DNA from: DATHTC01 sp963746805
GTDB lineage: Bacteria > Actinomycetota > Thermoleophilia > Gaiellales > Gaiellaceae
Direction of reading: 5' to 3'
Length of the DNA: 64,000 nucleotides
NCBI GenBank assembly: GCA_963746805.1
Contig: CAVVCQ010000005.1
Location: 62,001 to 126,000 of the forward strand
Of this stretch, positions 16,499-25,675 are shown one piece after another (positions within the stretch are counted from its first letter, which is position 1; every line of letters starts with the position of its first letter). A model generated the notes under the pieces. It was not told the DNA's origin. It did no database searches and was given only the letters and a program-made list of their open reading frames with translations. A program made the position numbers and the translations under genes.

Positions 16499-17187
16499 CG
16501 AGGCGTGCACTCGCGCTCGTCGCGGTCGTGGCCTCGCTCGCGACCGTCGGCACCGAGGGCGCAAGCGGCGCCGACCGCGACGTCACGCGCTGGGCGTACG
16601 TGCTGGCGCCGGTGACGGCGCGCACGGCGCCGTCGTGGTCGGCGCAGCGGATCACCCTCGTACGCCGCGCGACGCCGGAGGGAGAGACGAATCTCGTCGT
16701 CCTGCTCGCCACGCGTCGCGACCCGGCGGGACGGGACTGGGCGCGGATCCGGCTCGCGATCCTCCCGAACGGGTCGACGGGCTGGGTGCCGCGGGAGTCG
16801 CTCGGAGAGGTCCACGTCGTCCGGACGAGGCTGGTCGTCGACCGCGGGCGACTCGCGGCGACCCTCTTCCGTCGTGGGGTCGCCGTCTTCCGGGCGCCCA
16901 TCGGAGTCGGCACCGCGAGCTGGCCCACGCCCCGTGGCACGTTCTACGTCCGCCAGCGCCTGACGGGGTTCGGCGACCCGTTCTACGGCCCGGTCGCGTT
17001 CGGCCTGAGCGCGCGCTCCGCGGTGCTCACCGACTGGCCCGGAGGCGGCTACGTCGGGATCCACGGCACGAACTCGCCGGAGCTCCTCCCCGGTCGCGTC
17101 TCGCACGGGTGCATCCGGCTGCGCAACGAGGACGTGCTGCGCCTCGCCGGGCTGATGCCGCTGGGGACGCCGGTCGTCGTGCGCTAG
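16495..17187 (+). CDS. L,D-transpeptidase (YkuD family), copy 2
   Basis: 230-residue paralogue of the enzyme at 3471-4265. Signal segment at about 4-24, SH3-like middle part, YkuD domain with SHGCIRLRN (H204, C206). GTG start overlaps the stop of the repeat protein by three bases, implying co-translation and perhaps covalent anchoring of that protein to peptidoglycan (inference). The stop is convergent with the acetyltransferase gene and overlaps it by four bases. Conserved blocks with copy 1 include WPTPxGxFxVR and LPGRVSHGC. Confidence 0.9.
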   Translation: MTRRALALVAVVASLATVGTEGASGADRDVTRWAYVLAPVTARTAPSWSAQRITLVRRATPEGETNLVVLLATRRDPAGRDWARIRLAILPNGSTGWVPRESLGEVHVVRTRLVVDRGRLAATLFRRGVAVFRAPIGVGTASWPTPRGTFYVRQRLTGFGDPFYGPVAFGLSARSAVLTDWPGGGYVGIHGTNSPELLPGRVSHGCIRLRNEDVLRLAGLMPLGTPVVVR

Positions 17188-18401
17188 AAGATCTCCGGGC
17201 ACCAGGGTGCCCGGTCGGCCGCGAACAGCACGGTCGCACGCGCCGCCGCGCCCTCGACGAGCTCCTCGACCCGGCCTGCCCGCACGAGCTCGTTCCACGT
17301 CACGCCGCCGAGGTAGACCGAGCCGAGCTCGCGGACGTCGCAGCGGAGGTCCGGCTCCGCCTCCGCCCGCTCGACGCCGTCCGGGCCCACGCGCCAGCGG
17401 CCCTCGTTCCACGGGCAGTGCTCGTCCGCGACCTCGATCGACAACCGGCTCGAGCTCGGCGTACGTGCGCGCGCGGAGCGCCTCCCCCACGTCCACGAGC
17501 CGCACCCACAGCCCGTCGCCGACACGCGCGCGGAGGTAGCGCGGCTCGGCGAGGAGGAACGTGAGCTCGTGGTCGACCGGGAGCAGCCTGGCACGGACGT
17601 ACTGCATCCAGTCCACGTCCAGCAGGTAGCGCCAGATCGCCGCCGTCGCGTGCGGCGTCGCGCCGAGCGCCTCGATCACGTTCACGTGCCCGTCGGCGAG
17701 GCCCTCGTCCCAGTGGGCGTGGATCCGGTAGATCGCGTAGCCGCCGGCCCGCCCGTCCTCCTCGTAGAGGATCCGCACGTGCTCGCCGCCGCCCTCGCGG
17801 CGATCCGGGGCGTCGCGGAGGATGCGCGTCTCCCACCACGCGGGCGTCCGCGCGAACATGCCCGGCGTCCGCGCGGCTACCCGCTCGTAGGCATCCGGGA
17901 AGCGATGCGAGCGCCTCGTCGAGGCCGACGATCCGGACGCGTCCCGGCGACGCGTGCGGGAGCGCGAACCCGCCGTGGTCGCGCGAGAGGTCGACCCACA
18001 GCGTCTGCGAGGCCATTCCGTACCCGTAGCGGCCGTAGATCCGGTCCTCCGAGGCCCAGAGGTACGCGACGTGCTCGCCACGCTCGTGCATGGCCTCGAA
18101 CTGCGCCCGCATCAGCCCGCTGAGCAGGCCGCGCCGCCGGAACGGCGGGAGGATCCCGATCACCGTCACTCCGCCGGCGCGGAACGCGGCCGCCCGGGAC
18201 CGTCAGCTCGAAGGGAAACGCCCCGCCTCCGCCGGCGAACTCGCCGTCGAATCGGATCGTGTGCATCCGCTCGACCGGGAGGTTCCGCGAGAACCGCTCG
18301 GCCGCCTCCGCGTCCGGGTTCCAGCCGAAGTAGTGGCCGATCCCCCCGAGCGTCTCGCGGAACTCCTCGAGGTCTCGGCACGGCCTGATCTCGATGCTCA
18401 G
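17184..18401 (-). CDS. Eis-type GNAT N-acetyltransferase (frameshifted)
   Basis: Reading across three frame changes (near 17450, 17905 and 18190) gives one protein of about 400 residues typical of the Eis family: N-terminal GNAT with the acetyl-CoA loop GILPPFRRRGLLSGLM, a second GNAT-like domain (ILYEEDGRAGGYAIYRIH) and the sterol-carrier-like C-terminal domain ending at a free carboxyl (CPEIF). Eis enzymes acetylate amines, including aminoglycosides and protein lysines. The start is unclear: a CTG at 18401 overlaps the stop of pcrA (CTGA). All family blocks are present, so the breaks look like sequence errors. Confidence 0.75.
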
Positions 18402-20554
18402 ATCTTCTCCAGCGGGGCGTAGTCGAGCATGAGCCGCCGGTCGGTGGACTCGCCGGCGAAGCGGACGGTGACGACGCCGCCCGGCTCGATCCGCGTGACG
18501 ACGCCTTCGCCGAGCGTGCCGTGCCGGACGCTGTCGCCGGTCGCGAGGTCGGGGACGTCGCCCCGCGGCGCGACCTCGGACTGCTTCGGGGCGCCGTAGC
18601 CCGACCAGGACGACGGCCGCAGCCGGTCGCGCTCGACGTGCTCCTCCGGCAGCTCGTCGAGGAAGCGCGAGGGCAGGTTGTAGCCGCGCGAGCCCCACAG
18701 CGTCCGCGACGAGGCGTGCATGAGCGTCAGCCGCTCCATCGCGCGGGTCATGGCGACGTAGGCGAGCCGGCGCTCCTCCTCGATCCCCTGCTCCTCGATC
18801 GAGCGCGAGTGCGGGAAGACGCCCTCCTCCATCCCGATGACGTAGACGGCGCGGAACTCGAGCCCCTTCGCGTTGTGGAGGGTCATCAGCGTCACGAGGT
18901 TGCCCTCGCCGCGCAGCGCGTCCTGGTCGGAGTAGAGCGAGATCTCCTGCAGGAACGACGAGAGCGTCGGCTCGGCCGCCTCGTGCTGCCACTCCTGCGC
19001 GACGCTCACGAGCTCCTGGACGTTCTCGATCCGGCCCGCCGCCTCGATCGTCCGCTCGGCCTCGAGCGCCTCGACGTAGCCGCTGCGCTCGAGCACCCGC
19101 TCCACCAGCTCCGGCACCTCGAGTTCCAGCGCGCCCGCCTGCAGCGAGTCCATCAGCGTCTTGAAGCCGGTCACCGCCTTCGTCGCCGCGGACGCGCAGC
19201 CCGCGTCCTCGGGGTCGGCCATCGCCTCCCAGAGCGAGATGCCGAGCGCGTCGGCGTGGCTCTGCAGCCGCGCGAGCGTGGTGTCGCCGATCGCGCGGCG
19301 CGGCCGGTTCGCGATCCGCGCGAGCGAGACGGCGTCGTACGGGTTGTCGATCGCCTGCAGGTACGCGACGACGTCCTTGACCTCGGCGCGCTCGTAGAAG
19401 CGCGGCCCGCCGATGACGAGGTAGGCGATCCCCTGCCGGACGAGGATGTCCTCGAGCACGCGCGACTGCGCGTTCGTCCGGTAGAAGACCGCGATCTCGT
19501 CGCCGTTGACGCCCTCCTCGACGAGGCCCGCGATCCCGGCCGCGACGTACCGCGCCTCGGCGTGCTCGTCCTCGACCTCGACCACGCGCACGGGCTCGCC
19601 GTCCCCGAGCTCCGACCAGAGGTTCTTCTCCTTGCGCTCGCGGTTGTGCGAGATGACGCCGTTCGCGGCGCCGAGGATGTGGTTCGTGGAGCGGTAGTTC
19701 TGCTCCAGCGCGATCGTCCGCGCGCCGGGGAAGTCGCGCTCGAACTCGAGCACGTTGCGGATGTCGGCGCCGCGGAACGCGTAGATGGACTGGTCGGGGT
19801 CGCCGACCGCGCACACGTTCCGGTGCTTCTCGGCGAGGAGCTGCAGCAGCCGGTACTGCGCGTGGTTCGTGTCCTGGTACTCGTCGACGAGGACGTAGCG
19901 GAACGCCTTCTGCCAGCGCTCGCGGGCCTCGGGAAAGCGCTCGAGGATCTCGACGGTGAGGTAGAGCATGTCGTCGAAGTCGACCGCGTTCGAGGCGTGG
20001 AGCCGCTTCTGGTAGCGCTCGTACACCTCCGCGACGGTCTGGTCGTAGAAGGACGAGACGCGCGAGCGGTACTCGTCCGGGCCGACGAGCTGGTTCTTCG
20101 CGTTCGAGATCTGCGCGTGGATGCCGCGCGGGACGAACCGCTTCGGGTCGAAGCCCTCGTCCTCGAGGATCCGCTTCACGAGCCGCACCTGGTCGGCCTG
20201 GTCGTAGATCGAGAAGTTCGAGCGCAATCCGATCCGCTCGGCCTCGCGGCGGAGCATGCGGCCGCACGCCGAGTGGAAGGTGAGGATCCAGATCCGGCGC
20301 GCCGTGTCGCCGAGGAGGCGCTCGAGCCGGTCGCGCATCTCCCCTGCGGCACGGTTCGTGAACGTGATCGCGAGGACCTCGTTCGGCTTCACGCCCGCCG
20401 TGGCGAGCAGGTGGGCGACGCGGTAGGTCAGGACGCGGGTCTTGCCCGAGCCCGCGCCGGCCACGACGAGCAGCGGCCCCTCCGTATGGAGCACGGCCTC
20501 GCGCTGGGCCGGGTTCAGGTCGGCGAGGTAGGTCTCGGGCTGGGCGACGGCCAC
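18398..20554 (-). CDS. pcrA: ATP-dependent DNA helicase PcrA/UvrD
   Basis: 718-residue SF1A helicase. Q motif LNPAQREAV, Walker A AGAGSGKTR, motif II DEYQDTN, GDPDQSIYAFRG, motif IV QNYRST, motif V-VI region TLHNAKGLEF and VAMTRAMERL are all present. The C-terminal Tudor-like tail (GDSVRHGTLGEGVV) that binds RNA polymerase in PcrA is also present. Unwinds DNA in nucleotide excision repair and replication-transcription conflict. GTG start with a TAGCAT box 6 bases before it. Full family length and intact. Confidence 0.95.
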   Translation of the reverse strand: MAVAQPETYLADLNPAQREAVLHTEGPLLVVAGAGSGKTRVLTYRVAHLLATAGVKPNEVLAITFTNRAAGEMRDRLERLLGDTARRIWILTFHSACGRMLRREAERIGLRSNFSIYDQADQVRLVKRILEDEGFDPKRFVPRGIHAQISNAKNQLVGPDEYRSRVSSFYDQTVAEVYERYQKRLHASNAVDFDDMLYLTVEILERFPEARERWQKAFRYVLVDEYQDTNHAQYRLLQLLAEKHRNVCAVGDPDQSIYAFRGADIRNVLEFERDFPGARTIALEQNYRSTNHILGAANGVISHNRERKEKNLWSELGDGEPVRVVEVEDEHAEARYVAAGIAGLVEEGVNGDEIAVFYRTNAQSRVLEDILVRQGIAYLVIGGPRFYERAEVKDVVAYLQAIDNPYDAVSLARIANRPRRAIGDTTLARLQSHADALGISLWEAMADPEDAGCASAATKAVTGFKTLMDSLQAGALELEVPELVERVLERSGYVEALEAERTIEAAGRIENVQELVSVAQEWQHEAAEPTLSSFLQEISLYSDQDALRGEGNLVTLMTLHNAKGLEFRAVYVIGMEEGVFPHSRSIEEQGIEEERRLAYVAMTRAMERLTLMHASSRTLWGSRGYNLPSRFLDELPEEHVERDRLRPSSWSGYGAPKQSEVAPRGDVPDLATGDSVRHGTLGEGVVTRIEPGGVVTVRFAGESTDRRLMLDYAPLEKI

Positions 20555-20560
20555 CAGCCG

Positions 20561-20566
20561 ATGCTA
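20561..20566 (-). promoter_or_regulatory. -10 box of pcrA
   Basis: TAGCAT on the minus strand, 6 bases before the GTG start; leaderless arrangement. Confidence 0.55.
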
Positions 20567-21286
20567 GCCAGCGACCCGGCTCAGCTCGGCGTCGACCCAG
20601 GCCGCGGCCGCCGCCAGCTCACGCTCGTCGCTCGACTTGAGCACCACCTCGACGGTCGGGAGGGGCGGTTCGAAGCTCGGGTACGAGCCGACGCGCACCC
20701 GCGGCCAGCGCTCGCCGGCCTCGGCGAGCAGCGCGGCGATCTCGCTCTCGCGCGTCTGCAGGCGCCGCCGCCACGAGGCGATCGGCGCAGCCCCGCGGAA
20801 GTCGTCCTCGACCGACTCGAACATCGCGCGCATCTCGGACGGGAGGCCCGGGAGGACGTGGACGTTCTCGATCGCGAACCCCGGGGCCCCGCCGAGCGGG
20901 TTCGCGAGCGGGCGGCTGCCGCGTGGCAGGAGCGCCCACTTCGCCGCGTACTCCGGGTCGCGCGTGAAGCGGGAGCGGAGGTCGGCGGCCACCTCGGGCG
21001 CCTCCTCCTGCGGGACCCCGAACGCGGCCGCGAGCGCCTCCCGCGTCAGGTCGTCCGGGGTGCCGCCGAGCCCGCCGGTGACGAGCAGATGGTCGACGAG
21101 CGGGGCCTCGCGGCGCACGTAGACGGCGATCGCGTCGATCTCGTCGGGCAGCGCCGCGATCGCGCGGACGGCGACGCCGAGCGACTCCAGGCGGCGCGCC
21201 AGCCACGACGCGTTCGTGTTCTCCGTGTCGCCGCTGACGATCTCGTTGCCGATCGTGAGGATCGCGGCGGTTGCCTCGCCGGGCAC
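20564..21286 (-). CDS. CinA-like molybdopterin-binding domain protein
   Basis: 240 residues equal to the N-terminal half of CinA (competence/damage-inducible protein A): ILTIGNEIVSGDTENTN, then the MoaB/Mog-type pocket TGGLGGTPDDLT, and LPGLPSEM. The C-terminal nicotinamide-nucleotide amidase (PncC) domain is absent. Full CinA hydrolyses ADP-ribose and NMN; this short form may keep only the pyrophosphatase-like part. GTG start with TAGACT 6 bases upstream. Stop lies 10 bases before the pcrA start, so the pcrA promoter overlaps its last codons. Confidence 0.85.
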   Translation of the reverse strand: MPGEATAAILTIGNEIVSGDTENTNASWLARRLESLGVAVRAIAALPDEIDAIAVYVRREAPLVDHLLVTGGLGGTPDDLTREALAAAFGVPQEEAPEVAADLRSRFTRDPEYAAKWALLPRGSRPLANPLGGAPGFAIENVHVLPGLPSEMRAMFESVEDDFRGAAPIASWRRRLQTRESEIAALLAEAGERWPRVRVGSYPSFEPPLPTVEVVLKSSDERELAAAAAWVDAELSRVAG

Positions 21287-21292
21287 GCGGCG

Positions 21293-21298
21293 AGTCTA
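21293..21298 (-). promoter_or_regulatory. -10 box of the cinA-like gene
   Basis: TAGACT on the minus strand, 6 bases before the GTG start at 21286. Confidence 0.55.
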
Positions 21299-21342
21299 TG
21301 CCGGATCGTCTAGGCTCCGGTCGCCGGGCTCATATCCCCGGC

Positions 21343-21437
21343 CGGAATGGTCACAGCGAAGTCCGGTGAGAGCCCGGCGCTGTCCCGCAACTGTGAAGCC
21401 CCCTCGGGGGACGAGCCAGGACGCCTGGGCCATTCCG
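21343..21437 (+). promoter_or_regulatory. Cobalamin riboswitch aptamer
   Basis: P1 pairs 21343-21350 (CGGAATGG) with 21430-21437 (CCATTCCG). Between them are the classic cobalamin-element blocks: GTCACAGCGAAGTCCGGTGA, then CGCAACTGTGAAGCC, and the B12 box GCCAGGACGCCTG. It senses adenosyl- or related cobalamin and controls the downstream B12 uptake and synthesis operon. Confidence 0.93.
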
Positions 21438-21495
21438 ACGAACCACAGCCCTCGGAGGAAGGGCGGTTCGGGCGGCGAGGCCGCCGGACCCTCTC

Positions 21496-21519
21496 CCTCC
21501 GCGACTCGCGGAGGTTTTT
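21496..21519 (+). terminator. Riboswitch expression platform: terminator hairpin containing the Shine-Dalgarno
   Basis: Perfect 8-bp stem CCTCCGCG/CGCGGAGG (21496-21503 with 21507-21514), loop ACT, then TTTTT, ending two bases before the ATG of btuF. The 3' arm contains GGAGG, so forming the hairpin would both end transcription and hide the ribosome site. Confidence 0.85.
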
Positions 21520-21520
21520 C

Positions 21521-22427
21521 ATGTTCAGAGGCAGAATCGCGGCGCTGCTGGCGCTCCTTGCCGCGTTGCTGCTCGTCGCGCCGGGCGCGGCGGCGGCGAA
21601 GCAGAAGCCCAGGCCGGCGTTCCCGGTCACGATCAAGGCGGCGAACGGGAACGTCACGATCACGAAGCGGCCCACGCGGATCGTCTCGCTGTCGCCCACC
21701 ACGACCGAGGATCTGTACGCGGTCGGCGCAGGGCGGCAGGTCGTCGCCGTCGACGAGCTCTCGAACTACCCGAGCCGCGCGCCGCGCACGAAGCTCTCCG
21801 GCTACACGCCCAACGTCGAGGCGATCGCCGGCTACCGGCCCGACCTCGTCATCGTCCGCTCGGAGGCGGGCGTCGCGCAGCTGCGACGGCTCGGCATCAC
21901 CGTGCTGCAGCTCAAGGAGGCCGGCGACCTCGCCCAGGCGTACGCGCAGGTGCTGCAGGTCGGCCGCGCGACGGGGCACACGGGGCAGGCGACGGCCGTC
22001 GTCCGCTGGATGCGGAAGCAGATCACCGCGGAGCTCCGCACGATCCAGGGCCGCCCGCGCCAGCTGTCCGTCTACCACGAGCTGACGACCGACTTCTACT
22101 CGGCGACGTCGTCGACGTTCATCGGGCGCGTCTACAAGCTGCTCGGGCTGCAAGAACATCGCGGACGAGGCGACCGCGGCCGGGCCGTACCCGCAGCTCT
22201 CCGCGGAGTTCATCGTCGCCGCGAACCCGGATGTGATCGTGCTCGCCGACTCCAAGTGCTGCGGCCAGAGCCTCACGACGGTCGCCGCACGGCCCGGTTG
22301 GGGCACGATCGACGCGGTGCGCAACCGGCACGTGGTCGCGATGGACGACGACATCGCCTCGCGCTGGGGGCCGCGGATCGTGGCGTTCGTTCGCGCCGTC
22401 GCTGCGCAGGTGCGGCGGATCTCGTAG
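21521..22427 (+). CDS. btuF: Cobalamin ABC transporter substrate-binding protein (one frame break)
   Basis: About 300 residues, with a signal segment (1-24). BtuF/FecB-type periplasmic binding fold: RIVSLSPTTTEDLYAVGAG, PNVEAIAGYRPDLVI, a long linking helix, then (in the shifted frame) NIADEATAAGPYPQLS and ANPDVIVLADSKCCG. An extra base near 22150, in a codon expected to read LKN, shifts the frame; the stop at 22425-22427 belongs to the corrected frame. First gene after the cobalamin riboswitch and followed by the permease and ATPase genes. Confidence 0.88.
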
Positions 22428-22450
22428 TGCATCGCCGGACGGGGCAGTAG
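22427..22450 (+). other. Seven-residue mini-ORF linking btuF and btuC
   Basis: GTG overlaps the TAG of btuF, and the mini-ORF ends at TAG two bases before the btuC start. Encodes MHRRTGQ. An almost identical mini-ORF (MHRWMGD) bridges trkA and trkH at 36890-36913. Confidence 0.35.
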
Positions 22451-22452
22451 CC

Positions 22453-23511
22453 GTGGACGCCGTGCGGGAGCGGCCGGCGGCCGCCGTGGCGCCGCCGCGG
22501 GTGACCCTCTTCTGGGCGCTCGCGGTCGGCGCCGCGGTGGTCGCCGCGCTCCTCGCCGGCGTGCTCGTCGGGCCCGTGTCGATCGGCGCCGGCGACATCC
22601 TGCGCTCCGGCCTCGCCCGGCTGCCCTTGCTGGACGTGTCCTCGCCGCTCTCGGCACCGCAGGAGGCGATCGTCTGGGAGATCCGCGTCCCACGCGTCGC
22701 GCTCGGGGCGCTCGTCGGCGCGATGCTGGCGCTCGCGGGCACGTCCTACCAGGGCGTGTTCCGCAACCCGCTCGCCGACCCGTACCTGCTCGGCGTGGCG
22801 GCGGGCGCGGGGCTCGGGGCGACGCTGGCGATCGCCTACGGCGCGGGGCGCGGGGCGCTCGTCCCGATCGCGGCCTTCGGCGGCGCGGTCGCCGCGGTCG
22901 TGGGCGCGTGGGCGATCGGCCGCTCCGTCGGTGGGATGAGGACCACGGCGACGCTCATCCTCGCGGGCGTCACGGTCGCGGCGTTCCTGACCGCGGTGCA
23001 GACGTTCGTGCAGCAGCGCGAGTCGGACTCCATCGACGAGATCTACGCGTGGCTGTTGGGCGGGCTCGGCACCGGCGGCTGGCACGAGGTCGCGATCGTG
23101 GCGCCGTACTGCGCCGTGGCCGGGGTGATCCTGATCGCGCACCGGCGCGCGCTCGACGTCCTGGCCGTCGGCGACGAGGAGGCCCGCAGCCTCGGGCTCG
23201 ACGTCTCGCGGACGCGGCTGCTGATCGTGGCCGCGGCGACGCTCGGCACCGCGGCCGTGGTCTCGGTGAGCGGCCTCATCGGGTTCGTCGGGATCGTCGT
23301 CCCGCACCTGATCCGCCTGCTCGTCTCCTCGAGCTACCGCGTGATCGTGCCGCTGTCGATCGCGGTCGGGGCCGCGTTCCTCGTGCTCGCGGACGTGGTC
23401 GCGCGGACCGCGCTCGCGCCCGCGGAGCTGCCGATCGGCGTCGTCACCGCCTTCGTCGGCGCACCGTTCTTCGCGCTGGTGCTGCGGACGACCCGGACGG
23501 TGGGGCCGTGA
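22453..23511 (+). CDS. btuC: Cobalamin ABC transporter permease (FecCD/BtuC family)
   Basis: 352 residues with about ten membrane helices. Family blocks: RVPRVALGALVGAMLALAG, SYQGVFRNPLADPYLLGV, and near the end GLIGFVGIVVPHLIRLL, the segment that contacts the ATPase. Forms the dimeric channel for vitamin B12. GTG start chosen because it directly follows the mini-ORF and retains the cytoplasmic N-terminus. Its stop overlaps the btuD start (GTGA). Confidence 0.93.
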   Translation: MDAVRERPAAAVAPPRVTLFWALAVGAAVVAALLAGVLVGPVSIGAGDILRSGLARLPLLDVSSPLSAPQEAIVWEIRVPRVALGALVGAMLALAGTSYQGVFRNPLADPYLLGVAAGAGLGATLAIAYGAGRGALVPIAAFGGAVAAVVGAWAIGRSVGGMRTTATLILAGVTVAAFLTAVQTFVQQRESDSIDEIYAWLLGGLGTGGWHEVAIVAPYCAVAGVILIAHRRALDVLAVGDEEARSLGLDVSRTRLLIVAAATLGTAAVVSVSGLIGFVGIVVPHLIRLLVSSSYRVIVPLSIAVGAAFLVLADVVARTALAPAELPIGVVTAFVGAPFFALVLRTTRTVGP

Positions 23512-24272
23512 TCCGCGCCACCGACGTCACGGTCGAGGCCGCGGGCACCAGGATCGTCGACCGTGTCGCGTTCGCGGTCGAACGGGGCGAGTGGCTCTCG
23601 CTGCTCGGGCCGAACGGCGCCGGGAAGACGACGGTGCTGCGCGCGCTCGCCGGGATCCTGCGCGCCGACGGCGAGGTGCGGCTCGCCGGGAGGCCGCTGC
23701 GCGAGCTCGGGCGCCGCGAGGCGTCGAAGCTCGTCGCGCTCGTCCCGCAGACGCCGGTCGTGCCCGCGGCGATGACCGTCGCGGAGTACGTGCTCCTCGG
23801 GCGCACCCCGCACCTCCCGGTGCTCGCGCGCGAGGGCGCCGAGGACCGCGCTGCCGCGGCGCGGGCGATCGCACGGCTCGAGCTCGAGCCGTTCGCCGGG
23901 CGCGAGCTCGGGTCTCTCTCCGGCGGCGAGCTCCAGCGTGCGGTCATCGCCCGAGCGCTGGCGCAGGGAGCTCCGATCCTGCTCCTCGACGAGCCGACGA
24001 GCGCGCTCGACATCGGCCACCAGCAGCAGGTGCTGGAGCTCGTGGAGGAGTTGCGGCAGCAGGAGGGGCTGACGGTCGTCGCGGCGATGCACGACCTCAC
24101 GCTCGCGGCGCAGTACGGCGACCGGATCCTGCTCATGGACGCCGGCTCGATCGTCGCCGAGGGGCCGGCGCGCGAGGTACTCACCTCGGACCGCATCGCC
24201 TCGCTCTACGGCGCCCGCGTACGGGTGCTCGAGGACGGCGAGACGCTCGCGGTCGTGCCGGTGCGCGCGTGA
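23508..24272 (+). CDS. btuD: Cobalamin ABC transporter ATP-binding protein
   Basis: 254 residues. Walker A GPNGAGKTT, Q-loop LVPQTP, signature LSGGELQRA, Walker B ILLLDEPTS, D-loop ALD and switch His in AAMHD are all present. The FepC/BtuD type ATPase drives B12 import with BtuC and BtuF. GTG start overlaps the btuC stop by four bases, and its own stop overlaps the cobQ start. Confidence 0.94.
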   Translation: MIRATDVTVEAAGTRIVDRVAFAVERGEWLSLLGPNGAGKTTVLRALAGILRADGEVRLAGRPLRELGRREASKLVALVPQTPVVPAAMTVAEYVLLGRTPHLPVLAREGAEDRAAAARAIARLELEPFAGRELGSLSGGELQRAVIARALAQGAPILLLDEPTSALDIGHQQQVLELVEELRQQEGLTVVAAMHDLTLAAQYGDRILLMDAGSIVAEGPAREVLTSDRIASLYGARVRVLEDGETLAVVPVRA

Positions 24273-25675
24273 CGGCGCTCAGCATCCAGGGCACCTCGAG
24301 CTCGGCGGGGAAGAGCCTGCTCACGACCGCCTTCGCGCGCTGGTTCGCGCACCGCGGCGTACGCGTGGCGCCGTTCAAGGGCCAGAACATGTCGAACAAC
24401 GCGCGCGTCGCGACGGGCGGCGAGATCGGCGTCGCTCAATGGCTGCAGGCACGTGCGGCCGGCGTCGAGCCCCACGTCCGCATGAACCCGGTGCTCGTGA
24501 AGCCGGAGGGTGACACGCAGAGCCAGGTCGTCGTGCTCGGCCGGCCGGACCTCGAGCTGAGCGCGCTGCCGTGGCGCGACCGCGCGCCGCTCCTGTGGCC
24601 GCACGTCGAGGCGTCGCTGCGACAACTGCTCGCCGAGCACGACCTCGTCCTGCTCGAGGGCGCCGGCAGCCCGGCCGAGATCAACCTCCTCGCGACCGAC
24701 CTTGCGAACATGCGGTCGGCGCGGGTCGCCGACGCGCGCGTCGTGCTCGTGGCGGACATCGACCGCGGCGGCGCGTTCGCGCACCTCTTCGGGACATGGG
24801 CGCTCCTCGACGACGGGGACCGGCGACGCGTCGCTGGCTTCGTGCTGAACAAGTTCCGCGGCGACAGCTCGCTCCTCGCTCCGGCGCCCGGGCGACTGGA
24901 GGAGCGGACGGGCGTGCCGACGCTCGGCGTCCTCCCCTGGCTGGCGCACGGGCTGCCGGACGAGGACGGCGCCGCGTCGCCCACGCCCGCACCGGGCCGC
25001 GAGCGCGTGGCCGTCGTCCGCTACCCGACGGCGTCGAACCTCGACGAGTATCGCCCCCTGGAGGAGGTCGCCGATCTCGTCTGGGCCGCCTCGCCCGGCG
25101 ATTTCGAAGGTGCCGCGCTCGTCGTCCTCCCAGGCTCGAAGCACGTCGCGGCCGACCGCGAGTGGCTTGCGGCCCGACGGCTCGACGACGCGATCCGCGC
25201 CCGGGCGCGCGCCGGCGGGCGCATCCTCGCCGTGTGCGGCGGCCTGCAGCTCCTCGGCGAGCGGTTCGACGATCCGGCGGGCGTCGACGGCGCCGGCGCC
25301 GGGCTCGGCCTGCTGCCGCTGCGCACGACGTTCGCAGCCGAGAAGCGCGTCCGACACACCGACGCGCGGTTCCTCGATCTCCCGGAGCCGTGGGCGGCGC
25401 TGTCGGGCCTCGCGGTGGACGCCTACGAGATCCGGCACGGTTCCACCACGGCGACGGGCCCGCTGGCCGTCGCGATGGACGATGGCCTCGGCTGGGTCGC
25501 AGGCCCGGTGCTGGCCGTCTACGTCCACGGCGTGTTCGAGGCTCCGGCGGTCGTCGAGGCGCTGCTCGGACACGCGCCTGACGGGAACCTCGAGGCGACA
25601 TTCGACGCGCTCGCCGGCGCCGTCGACGAGCATCTCGACATGCAGCGCGTGGCCGCACTGGCGGGCGTCGCGTGA
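24269..25675 (+). CDS. cobQ: Cobyric acid synthase
   Basis: 468 residues. N-terminal dethiobiotin-synthetase-like ATP-binding domain (IQGTSSSAGKS, PFKGQNMSNNARV) and a C-terminal triad-type glutamine amidotransferase domain with the Cys in LAVCGGLQLLGE and the His in VYVHGVFE. Amidates four side chains of adenosylcobyrinate diamide with Gln as ammonia donor. Overlaps neighbours on both sides by four bases. Typical length and all motifs intact. Confidence 0.95.
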   Translation: MTALSIQGTSSSAGKSLLTTAFARWFAHRGVRVAPFKGQNMSNNARVATGGEIGVAQWLQARAAGVEPHVRMNPVLVKPEGDTQSQVVVLGRPDLELSALPWRDRAPLLWPHVEASLRQLLAEHDLVLLEGAGSPAEINLLATDLANMRSARVADARVVLVADIDRGGAFAHLFGTWALLDDGDRRRVAGFVLNKFRGDSSLLAPAPGRLEERTGVPTLGVLPWLAHGLPDEDGAASPTPAPGRERVAVVRYPTASNLDEYRPLEEVADLVWAASPGDFEGAALVVLPGSKHVAADREWLAARRLDDAIRARARAGGRILAVCGGLQLLGERFDDPAGVDGAGAGLGLLPLRTTFAAEKRVRHTDARFLDLPEPWAALSGLAVDAYEIRHGSTTATGPLAVAMDDGLGWVAGPVLAVYVHGVFEAPAVVEALLGHAPDGNLEATFDALAGAVDEHLDMQRVAALAGVA

